From NCBI GenBank assembly GCA_021397835.1, contig JAJFZO010000094.1, positions 10,082,001-10,146,000 of the forward strand: a stretch of DNA of 64,000 nt. Direction: 5' to 3'. Below the pieces are notes generated by a model. It searched no databases and was not told the DNA's origin. It saw nothing but the letters and a program-made list of their open reading frames with translations. Positions 1 through 15,597 of this stretch are shown piece after piece. A program made the position numbers and the translations under genes. Each line of letters starts with the position of its first letter. The stretch's first letter is position 1. This DNA is from Moringa oleifera (lineage: Eukaryota > Streptophyta > Magnoliopsida > Brassicales > Moringaceae).

Positions 1-3571
<3,571 letters not shown>

Positions 3572-4291
3572 AGCCCAGAAATAAAATCGGTTGTCTCATC
3601 AGTTGGCTTTCCTTGTAATATCATCTAGGGATACAAGCTAGATAAAAGAAAATTTTCATAGGCATTGAACTTGCTGTATTAAACTATGAGTTGTTTTAAT
3701 TCTTTACAATGAAGTTATTTTAGATATTCATTACCAGAACTGGCAACAAAAATGAAAGCAACTCAAGTTCCATTTTCAGCTGTTAATATTGGATTATGGA
3801 TGAAACTCTCTGAACCATTAACTGTCACAAGCTTAAGATGGACTAAACAGTGAACTTGTGAGAGAAGGTGAAGAGATCAATAGAGGAAAGAGGAAATGGC
3901 CTTGATCGTCACAAACACTTCTTTGTAGTTTCATCCATGGTTAATGATGTTTTACCAGAGGCATCTAGTTTTTGAGTACGGTGGCTGGGTAAGGAAGAAG
4001 GCCCTGCCCTGATAATCACTTCAATCCCTTGCTGGATCGTTGGGCTATACTGAGCCCATCAAAATAATTGAACAGAAGAAATTCGAACTCCCGCCCGTTT
4101 CACTCTCTCATTTGGACATTTTTGCATCTCCAATCCCACCTTCCCAAAAACCCTTTCTTTTTCCACTCGGAGGAAACCGATAGAAGATACTTTCTGGACA
4201 ACCAAACGCAAGACCGGTCCTTTACCGTTTTCGAAGAATCTCAACATCCCATTTGAAAAGAGAAAAAAGAAAGAGGAGGGCAAGAAGAAAA
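3572..4291. other. Intergenic region between RABA1 and APC6
   Basis: It holds the RABA1 3' UTR with an AATAAA signal close after the stop, then the APC6 promoter and leader. No further gene is visible. The only striking sequence is the TGGGCT/AGCCCA inverted pair described separately. Confidence 0.6.
4041..4058. promoter_or_regulatory. Inverted site II pair upstream of APC6
   Basis: TGGGCT and its exact reverse complement AGCCCA lie six bases apart, 234 bases before the APC6 start codon. TGGGCY is the plant site II element bound by TCP factors, common in promoters of proliferation and cell-cycle genes. The position and the gene's role fit. That it works as a promoter element is inference. 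Confidence 0.55.
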
Positions 4292-5651
4292 ATGAGGGAA
4301 GAAGAGATTGAGAAGCTCCGTGGAGTAGTGAGGGACTGTGTGAGCAAGCACCTTTACTCTTCAGCCATATTCTTCGCCGACAAGGTCGCGGCGCTGACAA
4401 ACGACCCCGCTGATATTTACATGCAGGCGCAGGCCCTATTCCTGGGTCGCCACTACCGCAGAGCCTTCCATCTTCTTAACGCTTCGAAAATCGTTCTTCG
4501 TGATCTTCGCTTCCGCTATCTCGCCGCCAAGTGCCTTGTAACTAAATCCCCATCCCGAATTCTCTCTGTCTTTCTCTCTCTCTATCTCTCTGGCTACTAA
4601 ATTCATTGATGCCATTTATGCTTCCATTTCCTTGTTCCTTTTTATGTGGGGTAATTGAGTTGGGGGTTTAGGTTTTAAGGTTTGAGGTATTTTTCATGAT
4701 TATGAAATTGTGATTTGTATGGATAATCAGGAGGAGTTGAAGGAGTGGGATCAGTGCCTGTTGATGCTTGGTGATGCTAAGGTTGATGAACATGGGAATG
4801 TATATGATATGAAAGATGGCAGTATCATGTACCTGGAGAAGGACGGGGAGGATAGAGAGATCAATGTAAGTTTATTTCTTTACTCTTTTTAGGTTGGTAG
4901 TTTATGCTCAATTTCAGACTTCAAAATGCATATCTGTGACTTTCTCAATTGATTAAATGTCAAACAGTTTTATGTATCCAAAGAAGCTAGTGGGTGAAGC
5001 AATATTCTTTTTGTGCAAAACACTGTAGAAACAAGAGGAAGAAATGTATGCAGGTTAATGAAAAGGTAGCCACGCTATCTTAAATAATGTAGGTTTCAGG
5101 ATGTTGTGAGTTTCCTTTGGGGGGAAACTTATTGATAATTTTCAAGGCTTATGTTATTCAAATTTTGAATGGTCAATTGGGACTATTTACTGCACTAGAT
5201 TCAAAATTAATTCCGTTGATATGTTATACACTTTCATTTACCTTTCATGATATAAATAAGCTTGTTGTTTGAATAGCTGCTACCCCTACCACCCATGCCA
5301 AAAGAAGGAAAGAAAGAGGGAAAAGTATGACAAATAAGTAGGACTACAACGAGGCTATGAGGACTATCACGTGAAACTAAGTAACTGATTTGGTCATTCA
5401 ATTTAATATTAAACCAAAGCGTTCTCTGTTGCAAACATTGAGGAGAGACTAGTCTGTCAATTTTTGGTAATCAGGTATGAAAGTCCACAAGCTGGTCCTT
5501 TTCCTCTAAATGTTTGTCTGCAAGGACACATTCCTCATGTATTGCAACTTGTCTTTTTTGCTGCTTGAGGAAATTTAAAAGGTTGTTTTTTCATAGTTGT
5601 AAGACATCAAGTGAAGATATCGATTTCTCGGTTTTATCTTGTAACTGTTTT

Positions 5652-5692
<41 letters not shown>

Positions 5693-8600
5693 CGGTTCTT
5701 CTTCTCTGTACTGGATGGTGTGCATCTCATAGTTCTTATAGTGTTTTCTATCTTTTGCGGTTACGGTAACAGGGTCAAGTTTAATATTGGTTTAATAGTG
5801 AGAGAAAATCTGGTCTATGATTAGTAGTATATAGCTCTTTTTAAGAGGTTCTGATTGAGAGCTTTGTTGAGTTTTGATTTCACCAGGTGATTTCATTCTG
5901 AAAATTCTATCCATTTTTTGTTCCACACGATTGATAGAATGTTGAGTGTTCTGATGTTGTGTTGCTCTCTTTAGGCTTGTTTTATTACATTGGCTAATCA
6001 ACTTATTTTCTTTGCTGTAACATGCAATGCTATCTTTGGAGCTTGTGAAAACATTTTTTCATCTGAAATTTTCTGTTAATGACATTAGATGCATTGCTTT
6101 CCTCTAAAACTAAAAGGAAAAGGACATGCATTGATAAATAACCATGCAAGGAGTTGCTTTTACTTCAACTTTTTGACTAGAAAAATATGTCATTGCTACA
6201 TTGTGACAGATTTCTTCAGCAATATGCTTTCTCAGAGGCAAGGCATATGAAGCTTTGCAAAATCGTGCCCAAGCTCGACAATGGTTTGTATATGTCGAAT
6301 ATGTTATAACATAAAGTTCTTTTCAACCTTTTCCTTTATCTCATGATGCATGTGGCCTCATTTTTAGAGGAAAAAGAGATGATATATATGTATTATTTTT
6401 ACAAATTCTAAGGTATAATTTTATGACACTTATTATCAAAACAAATTTTGTGAAACTTACCTGATGATATGTTTGCAAGGACAAAAATTTTTGGAAAGCT
6501 CTTGCAACTTGATATTAACATATGCATCAAATTTATTATTTGGTTTAGAAATTCACTTGAGATACTTTATCTTTCGCAAGTAAGGAACCTTGATGTTTTG
6601 CATGTTAGGTGAACTTAAAGACACACAAATGGCCTCTGACCAAAAAGGAAATATAAGACTTTGCAGACTTATTGGTTTGTGAATTCACAGTTCTATTTGC
6701 ACTTTTATGGTGACTGTTTATTGTAGGTCTGCTGTACCAGGAAATTAACTTTGGACTTGTTGAAGAAAGCTGCCTTCTTTTCCTGTTGAATCAAGAGGCT
6801 GTCTATATCTGAGCAAAGTGGCTCCTCATTGCAAGCAATTTTTCTGAATATTTTTTTGTAACCTTTTATTTTCCTCCTATTAAGTGATTAAATAGGCCAT
6901 AATCAGCTTATTTTGCGGCTTTTTTGTTTGAGAACTTCTTTACGGAACCTATGCTAAGTTCTCAGTATTAAAAATAAATTAGATTTTATAGAAAATCTCA
7001 TACGATCTATATGGTTGTGATGATTTCAGGTACAAAGCTGCTATTAAAGCTGATCCTTTGTGTTATGAGGTATTAATGGCATGTTTTTATCATCACTTTA
7101 TTATGAACTTATCGTTGAGTGTTCTTCCCTCCCTAGGAGCAAGGCAAGGGATGGTTGTTATGAGCTCATTTAAAATGGATCTTCTCTTCCCAATTTCAGA
7201 AATGATTGAATTGCCACAAACTTTGACCCCTATTTTTATAAGAAATTTAACTTCTATCGGCAATGATTTCAGAGTTGTTTTAGCCAAAAGTTGGTAGCTT
7301 GGTTTTCTGCATAGGATGTGATTCTGCTTATTTGTGTGGTCATGGTTGTAATGCCATCATTTCTCAGGCTTTGGAGTGTCTCATCGAAAATCACATGCTT
7401 ACGTGTGAGGAAGGTAATAGGAACTAAAACCTTTTTCTTTTTTCTTTTCCTTTTAGCTTCCTTCTAGTAATCTGTGAATGGCACTTTAATTTTATTGTTT
7501 GTTTCTGCTCTGATCAAATAAATTTTTGGACTTTCTATGGTTTTCCAGAAGCAAGTCTACTAGCATCTTTGCAATTTGCTCCTGAAGATGGGTGGCTCTC
7601 TTCTTTCTACTCATGTTTGATAAAAAAGGTAAACAAGCGTGGAACTTGAAATTGTTTATTTAGAAATGAATATTTCATAGGTTTTGATTTTTGGACTTTG
7701 GTTTTTCAGATGTCTCATTGACAATTTGTCAACAAAATTTCACCATTTTCATTTTTCTTGTGTGTGCTTACTAATTCGTTTTCCTTTTCGTGTTATACAG
7801 TATGAGAAAGAAAATGTTGTAGAAGCTAAATTCAGAGAGCTTGAAAAAGAAAGCTGTAGCAGTAGTCCTTCTAGCTCTTCCTTGATCTGTACTTTGAAAA
7901 GCAACACTGATCTTCTGACCTGCAAAGCTGAGTACTATCATCAATGTGGTGAATATCAAAAATGCTTTGAATTAACTTCTATGTAAGTTGGAAACGAAGT
8001 AGAGAATACAGCTATAATTTGTGAACTGTGGTTCATGGGTTGACCTTGACTTTTCTTTTCTATTTTGCAGACTGCTTGAGAAAGATCCTTTTCATCTAAA
8101 ATGTACCTTGGTTCATTTAGCAGCTGCTATGGAGCTTGGTCATTCAAATGAGCTCTATCTTATGGCATGCAATTTAGTGAAGGATTATCCTCAAAAGTGA
8201 GAATGAGTTTTACTTTGATATTTTGTTTTTGTATGCTTTGATATATTTGTGTATCTTTCTTTTGGGTGAAAAATCAGTGCTGCTCTCTGGATATTTTTAT
8301 CAACCACAATCTAGAGAGTTGTTTTTTAACTTGTTGTTATAAATGAAAATGATTATGGACTTGGTTTGAGTTTTAACATTATCTTAAAAACTTGTGTTAA
8401 GTTTATAACTACAATGATTTGTAAGTAGAGGTGAGAGGTTCTACAATAAAGATGATTAACTGAGATTGCTGGGAACAAATGCGTAGAGGCTGTTAGAGGC
8501 ATCAAAACTTTATGGCCTTGGAATAAAGAATTTTTTGAATTCTTTGGTCTTTGATATATCAGTACTTTACTGTGCATGACATTGTTTACTTATTATGACA

Positions 8601-11600
8601 TTTGGTTTTTTAGAGCTTTGTCATGGTTCGCTGTTGGTTGCTACTACTATTGTATCAAGAAGTATGATCAAGCACGGCGTTATTTCAGGTAACATCTTAC
8701 AACATTTGAGTTAACCTTATCCCATTTCCAATCGATGCTGAAGTTATCTCCTTCCTTCCTTTCCAAATATATATGAGCTTGTCTGGTCTATTATCAAGGT
8801 GGTTAGTGTGGAACCAGAAATTCAAACATAAGTAATTATGGATTGCAAATGTCACCCCGGATCTGTCTGAATCTATTCTCTTCCCTATCTGTGTTTTCTG
8901 TTTGCTCTGTTTCACTGGTCTGTGGCATGCTTCACATGTTAGTAATGGGATGGTTTGTTGTACGTTTGTTCATGTCCAATTATAAACTTTTAAGCTGTAC
9001 TGATGTAGCGAAACATTAATTCATTTATAATGATTCTCTGAATTTGAACTAATTTTTAGTTGACTTTTTTTTACTTATAGCAAAGCTACAAGTATAGATG
9101 GAACTTTCCCGCCTGCTTGGATAGGCTATGGTAATGCTTTCGCTGCTCGAGAAGAGGGTGATCAAGCAATGTCGGCTTACCGAACTGCTGCTCGTCTGTT
9201 TCCTGGGTAAGTTATGTTACTATCATATTGCAATCATATGTTTTTCTATTTCAGCTGATCTTTCATAATTCCTCCTTTCTGTTGCAGAGTCTCTCTTTGT
9301 TCTCCCCTTAATTTTGGCCCTAGTTGTGTGATATTTCATCCCTCTGTTTTCTTTTTCTTCCCTTACCCATTCATTGAAGTATTGAGGAGTCTCCTTATGG
9401 TTCTCTGAACTCCAAAATAGTTTTCTGTAATACTAGGTCATTACCTTCTTTGTCGAACTGAATAGGACAGTGTTGCTGATTATCCGTAGTTCTGATTACC
9501 TATAGTATCCGACCTTGTTATTATCTTTGATGTAAAGCATAGTGGAAATCCTCTTATTATTTATGAATTGTCTTTTACAGGTTGAATCTTGATATTCTCT
9601 TATTCCAGGTGCCATTTACCAACATTGTACATTGGGATGGAGTACATGCGAACTCACAGCTTTAAGCTTGCTGAGCAGGTAAATTTAATGTTCTAAATTA
9701 GTGCAAGTTGTCATCTTTGTTGGGGAGAATGAATTTTTTTTAAAAAAAATTTTTGTATAGGCCACTTTTTTCTGGATTAGTCTTCCTGTGTCCTCATCCA
9801 ATTTGTTGTTTAAGTTTGAAGAGAATTTCTTGGAGGTCTCAAATGATTTTCTAGACTAGTTCTTGCCTAGAGTCAGATTATTACTTAGAGCATTGCCAAT
9901 AATTAAACATTTCTTCTTTTTTTTTTCTTTTTTTTTGTCAGTTTTTCATGCAGGCAAAGACAGTTTGCCCTTCAGATCCACTTGTATACAATGAACTTGG
10001 AGTTGTCGCTTATCATGTGAAAGAGTAAGGATATATATCTCTTATGAAATATTTAAAATTTTCATTGAAATGTATTGTTCAGAAGGTACTCCATTCAGCT
10101 TGTTGAAACATGGTTAGGTATTTTTTGGGTTTTGGTGAACAGACATGACCCATGCTGTCAAATAAAACATAAGGAATGGTTCAGTAATTTGAGTTGAACT
10201 TGATAACTTGATTTCAGGTATGATAAAGCTGTTCGGTGGTTTGAGAAGACTTTGGCTCACATCCCATCCCCTTTAAGTGAAATGTGGGAACCAACTGTCG
10301 TTAATCTCGCTCATGCATACAGGAAGTTAAAGTATGATATTTAGAATTATATGACCAGAATGAAAATGTCTTCTCTTTAAGTCTGTTTTTCAATTCTTTT
10401 CCTAGATGTATATGCTTGTCTGAGTTTACTAGCCTTGATATATAGAAAATGACTGGTAAACTACATCTTATTGACCCTATTTTATGTGAAATTCATTTTT
10501 GGTAACAGACATAATTGTGGGAACTTTACATGTCTCAGGATGTACAGAGAAGCAATTTCTTGTTATGAAAGAGCACTTGCACTATCAACAAGAAGCCTGA
10601 GCACTTATGCTGGTCTTGCGTATACTTATCATTTACTGGTATAGTAAGCTATCCCTTTTATATATTTTCAATTCTTTTCTGATAAAAAAGATATATGTTT
10701 TCAATTTCTTGTAATCATTTCTATGTTTAGTCAGAGGATATCCTGCTTTTGTGGCCTCTGAAGAATGTGCATGAAAATTTTACATTTGGCAGGTTGATAT
10801 AGTGGTTAGTGTGTAATTTTAGCTTGCTACATAAAACAAATGTCACTTCTACTTAAGCTTTTATGACAATATCTGAATGAATTTATGTAATAAACTGGTT
10901 TTAGAAGAAGTTAGCGGGGTATCACCTTCTTTATTGGTCAAATTGAATGGGTTATCCATGGAGGGCTAAAGACATGTATCTGACATAAGATTATGAATTG
11001 TAGACATTACTTTCAATCCTGAAGAAAGGATATGCAAATAGCCTACTAAAAGTTCTTCATAATTTTCTTGCGAGAAGTTCTATGGTTTGTAGCTGGTGGC
11101 CTATTACTAAGTTCACCATGTTTTAATTTTAGTGTCATGACTGAAAGTGACGTTAAACTGTTGCTTGGAATCTGAGCTTGTTTCCAGATCGAAGAATGTT
11201 AAGATTCGTGTTTAGTTTTATTTTACTTTCTAAATGGAATTGCCTTGTTAATGGTTTCATTTCTTTTCTGTTTTCACCCTTGTGCAGGATAATTTTACAT
11301 CTGCAATTTCATACTATCACAAGGTAAGTGCTGTAGGTTTGCACCTCCCTTTGTTTGGAGCAGGATGAACCTTCTATCGTAATTATGATTTTGTGTCAAA
11401 TTATGGAGTAATTTCATGCTTTTCTAATGAAAAGAGTAAACCAATTATTTCCCTTAATGTGTGCTTATTTCATTCAAGTTTTGGGTTATGGTTCGGGTAA
11501 GGGAGATGATGACACAGGAATTTGAATAAGAGTTCTTCATTTTCTCATTATTCTTTAAGTATGCTTCACTTTTTTTTTTTTTTTCCTGAATTCTCTTTCT

Positions 11601-11716
11601 TCTTGGATCAGGCTCTATGGCTGAAACCAGATGACCAGTTCTGCACCGAAATGTTAAGTGTGGCTCTCATGGATGAATGTCGGCATGGGGTAGATCTGAA
11701 GATCGAGTTTCACTAA
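4292..11716 (+). CDS. APC6: Anaphase-promoting complex subunit 6 (CDC16)
   Basis: TPR scaffold subunit of the APC/C ubiquitin ligase, which drives mitotic cyclin destruction; the Arabidopsis gene is also called NOMEGA. Sixteen exons join in one frame: 4292-4537, 4731-4865, 6210-6283, 7030-7069, 7368-7413, 7549-7628, 7801-7982, 8071-8196, 8614-8688, 9081-9206, 9609-9678, 9942-10024, 10218-10331, 10539-10638, 11288-11323, 11612-11716. All introns have GT-AG ends. The product is 545 residues, close to the Arabidopsis protein as I recall it. The N-terminus (MREEEIEKLRGVVRDCVSKH) matches the family; an in-frame upstream ATG at 4253 would add 13 basic residues and was not chosen. Helical TPR units are clear in the C-terminal half, roughly residues 385-530, with repeated patterns such as YNELGVVAY, NLAHAY, YAGLAYTY and ALWLKP. 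Intron 15 holds the left breakpoint of the large tandem duplication, but all exons are intact. Confidence 0.95.
5652..5691. repeat. CT dinucleotide microsatellite
   Basis: About 19 uninterrupted CT units within intron 2 of APC6. Confidence 0.97.
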
Positions 11717-12363
11717 TGCTGATAATGCTCTTTGCACTCTGTTGTAATTTATTTGTAATATCATTGCTATAATGCCCTGAAAGGTTGATTTTGTTTGATG
11801 TTTTACTTGTATCAATATGGTATTTCTATCTTTCAGGTATTCCCTTAGGCTGTCTTGTATCTTCCAAAAAGGAGAGAGAAATATATGTAGATGGTAACGA
11901 GCATGTATTTCTGTGCAATTGCTCTCATCAATCTAGTAGTGTGTTGTCTTGGTTCTTCAAAATTGGTTTCCCTGGTTAATACTAATAAGCCTATTGAAGG
12001 AGAGGGAAAGAAAATGCACTTTTTTTGTGTGGTTATTTTCCTGTTATTTCAGAGATCTGATTGGTAGCTTCTTTGTTATCAATAGAATTCTGTCTTGCTC
12101 TTATTGTTGTCTGATTGCAAATGATAGTCAGTATGTTCAAAATAACAATACCAGTTTGAAATTTGATTTATTTTTCATCATTTTGAGACAAATCAAGACT
12201 TCTGAACTTATTTTTTTGAAAAGATTTGAATGATGCTGATTTTAATATTTTGGAGATAAAAAAAGGGTGTTATTATTGCTTTTCACCAAGAAAATAGGTG
12301 AATATAAGCACAGAGTGATAGACAAGGTAGGAGCTGAAAATGGCAAGCAATGCAAGCACAACT

Positions 12364-13928
12364 TTACAAGGCAGATGGGCAGCGTTGAGTCACTGAGTCC
12401 TTAGCACCCTCTTGCTCTTCGGACTCTGATATTGTAGGTCCCTTAAGGAGTCCTCCAAACAGCTCTGCTGGGTCATAGTAGATCTCGACTTCCTCTGCCC
12501 TCAGCGATTCATCAACCTGTGAAGAAACCATATCATTCCACTTCATGTTTTCTGTCAATTTTTCATTTTTTCAAAGATTCAATAAAATATAACTTGCATC
12601 CAGATAAAATCTTGGATGTTTTTAATCTGGGTCCCCCCTGAAATCTTATCAACTCAGCATGAAATCTGAACATGATAAGGTTCAGAAATCACTGTTAGAA
12701 TAGGGTTTTTTATCAGGTGACATGACATTCATGTACAAGTAGTCAGATATCATATGTTTGTCACCCAAGAAGTTTGGCAAATTGAGGCCATAGGAGTTAG
12801 GACTACTTTTTCCATTTTGTATTACGCCTTGGCCTTTATGGGTTACCGGAATCAGAACCTTATCAGCGCACCTTGAGGGTTCCGAGTCCAAAGAACTCGA
12901 CCTTCTCTCCTGTAGGAGCATGCCCTTTGAAAGTTCCTTCAAAGAAACCCCAGTGCCTGAACTTGAAGGCGATCACAGGAGGTCCAGAGTAAACATTGAG
13001 GATTTCCCATGCAAAGCCACGAGGGAAAGCTGATCGGAAAGCTTCGTGAGACGATTCGAAGGACTCTTCTTCTGCTTTGTAGTATTTGAATTGCTCCGGC
13101 AGAGAACTCTTTAGCAACGCATTGTAGCTGCCAAGCTCAAGCGTCTCTTCTCCTGATAACCCTTCTCTTCCTGTCACAGAAATCCATTCATAGTTAAGCA
13201 GGACATAGGCAATTACAGAAGAATGAAAGCTCAGAAAGAAAAGAGAAGAAAAAAGTAAACATGCAAATCAAGATTAGACTCCTGAGTCTACATGACAAAA
13301 GGACCTACGGCCTGGATTTGGTCCTGATCATAAATTAAAAGAGAAAAGAGGGTGAAAATTGTGCTGGTCAATGATAACAACTCCTTTTTTGTGTTGCATG
13401 GAAAATCTCCATATATAGATTTGTGTTCCTTATCTACAAGAGAGAGAGAGATATATTTTTCCCTTTGCTTTGTTCTATGATTTTGATGATAACAGCTTGT
13501 GTGCTTGTTTATGATTTTTTACCATTGACGAAGAGCTTGAATTTCTCTGGGTTAATGGTCTTGAAGTCTTGCAAGCGAGTCTTGTGTGAGAGCTCCATCT
13601 CCCATGACTTGATAGCATTTTGCACGGTTTCTTCTAATGATCCTTTCGGCCACTCCTGCGTAACATGGAATACATACTACGCCTTAGAAGCAGGCAAGAA
13701 ACAAGAATATCAATCAGATAGATAAACAGAAAGAAAAGGACGATAGACAGAGAGAGAGAAAGATGGAACCCTAGTTCTTCCTTCTTCAAAGAGCCGATTT
13801 ACAAGTTCATATGTGGGAGGAGCACCATGTCGCCAAGGGATATTTCGTGCTTCATGATCATACAAGAAAGCCCTATACTTATCTCCTTCAGCTACTGCTA
13901 CTGAAGGTTCTTTCCCAGTACCAGCCAT
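12364..13928 (-). CDS. Pathogen-related protein, unit 1 copy
   Basis: Member of the plant 'pathogen-related protein' family (barley PRP type, Arabidopsis At1g78780 by memory), which has a SnoaL/NTF2-like fold; its biochemical function is unknown. Four exons on the minus strand: 13770-13928, 13523-13655, 12872-13170, 12364-12516. They join into 247 residues. Family hallmarks are GDKYRAFLYD near the start, WR-GAPPTYE, SLEETVQNAIKSWEMEL, FPRGFAWEILNVYSGPP, FKFRHWGFFEG, HAPTGEKVEFFG and the late YYDPAELFGGLLKG. All splice sites are GT-AG. The frame is uninterrupted and the conserved WEME segment is retained. There is no signal peptide, so a cytosolic protein is expected. It lies tail-to-tail with APC6 (stop codons about 650 bases apart), as in Arabidopsis. 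The family name reflects pathogen induction of one barley gene and does not establish a defence role here. Confidence 0.9.
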
Positions 13929-15277
13929 GTTTGAAACTTTTGTATGGCAGCAAGAACTATAGCTGTAATGTTTTTATAATGGGCGCTTGCACCCTCAAGG
14001 TTAATATCTCAAAGAAACAATAAATGATAAGATTGACCTATATAAAAAAAAAAAAAATCTTTCCAAAATGTATTGAATTTACTTTTAATAAGACAGATCA
14101 GCTAAACAAGTTGGTGGCTGACGGTTGATCTTGGCCATTCCAATTGAAGAGCTTCAAGAAAATTAATTTCTTCTTTGACCTACAGCAGCGTAACCGTAAT
14201 GGCACTAGCTTTGAATGGTTAAGCTTACATTATCATAAGAAATATTAGACAAGAACTAAAGTTCATGTCATAAACTGGTCTTCATCAAATGTCTCCTTCA
14301 GCAAGAGTCATGTATTGATCAGGATAACTTTTCTGGTTGGAGTAAAAGAACTCCAATGTGTGCAGCTTGAGTGCTATATAGTTATTCCTTTATTTTACCA
14401 TTTGGTTATATATAAACTTCACTGATTGGATCTGCTTACCTCATGACAGATCTTCTATGTGAATCTTGATGAACTTTGACCACTCACTGTCCTTAGTTCT
14501 TGGCTTATACATTTAGGCAGCAATCAATAGCATATGCTTTCAGGCACTTTTCATTTCACGTTGTGAGTGGATTGATCACCAAAAGAGCTTTCACCAGGAG
14601 AAAGTGGAGCAACGGGCCTAGCCAGCTATTCAGGTCCTGTTGATCACCCTGATAACGACTATTCAGATCTGTTTTTGGAGGAACATCTCGTCATGCTGAC
14701 GTTAGCAGTTGGTTAACTGACGCTGAATGGTTCAGTTTCCACACTTTATGATTCACTAGATAAAGCTCATGCAGAATCTTAGCTAACACGGAGAAAGTAG
14801 GATGCTGGATAGTAACAATCTTCACTATTACAACTGTTTAACCTGTTTTTATCTCTTCCAGGGAACTTGGATTCATCTGGGTTTATGATTTTGGAGTTTA
14901 CACTGCTTCTCTGGTGACCCTTTTGGCCATCCTGAGGAAGTCTGAAATGGAAGGACTACAAAGTGTGAGAAACAGAAGTTCCTGTGTTTGGTAGGTATTT
15001 TGACTAGCTCTTGATATTAAAGGACACCATGGGTGACCTCAGATATGCTAGATGGACCTTAGCATGTAAAGCAACAAAGTAAAGCTTTTTCTGGTTCCTC
15101 TGTAAATCAATAGATTAGGCAATGTTTTCCATAACTGAGTTTTGATTTTCTTTTGGGCACAACCCTCAAATACTCAGTTCTAACATTATGCCACATTAGT
15201 AAACATATCCTGGCATGAGCCTGGCAGCATGCAAAACATATATCTTGGTACAATGCTGTCAGTTTTTGGAAAATAAT
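13929..15277. other. Spacer between pathogen-related gene and ALG2 pseudogene, unit 1
   Basis: It holds the promoter side of the pathogen-related gene and the 3' flank of the dead ALG2. The part from about 14860 to 15270 aligns with 31245-31745 in unit 2, where a longer open frame exists (see that entry). Here the same frame is broken by substitutions and a stop soon after the MLPGS motif. No intact gene is seen. Confidence 0.6.
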
Positions 15278-15587
15278 CTAGTCCTTACTCCTAGCAACTT
15301 CAACAAGAAATTGATCCAAATGCTGGCCAAAAGTCTTGGTAGAGAATGATTCAGTGACATACCTTCCGTCTTCTTGTCCCATTTTCTTGGCCATTACCAC
15401 GGCAAACTCCTGACAAATAAGGTCACAGAGATAACCTGTCACCCCCTTCTTAATTGTTTCAACAGGGCCTCCACTGTTGCATGCTATAACAGGCTTATGA
15501 GCTGCCATTGCCTCCAGTGGAACAACCCCAAAGTGTTCATCCTACATTAATGAAACATTTTACTTTAAGATCCATCTCTCTTTTAAC

Positions 15588-15597
15588 TATCTATCAA
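15588..15597. repeat. Target-site duplication, left of LINE
   Basis: TATCTATCAA here and TATCCATCAA at 19153-19162 flank the LINE, one mismatch apart. Unit 2 has the corresponding unfilled site near 32055-32070. Confidence 0.7.

Noticed and set aside
4253..4291. Upstream in-frame ATG of APC6
   Set aside because: It adds 13 mainly basic residues; the ATG at 4292 matches the conserved APC6 start.
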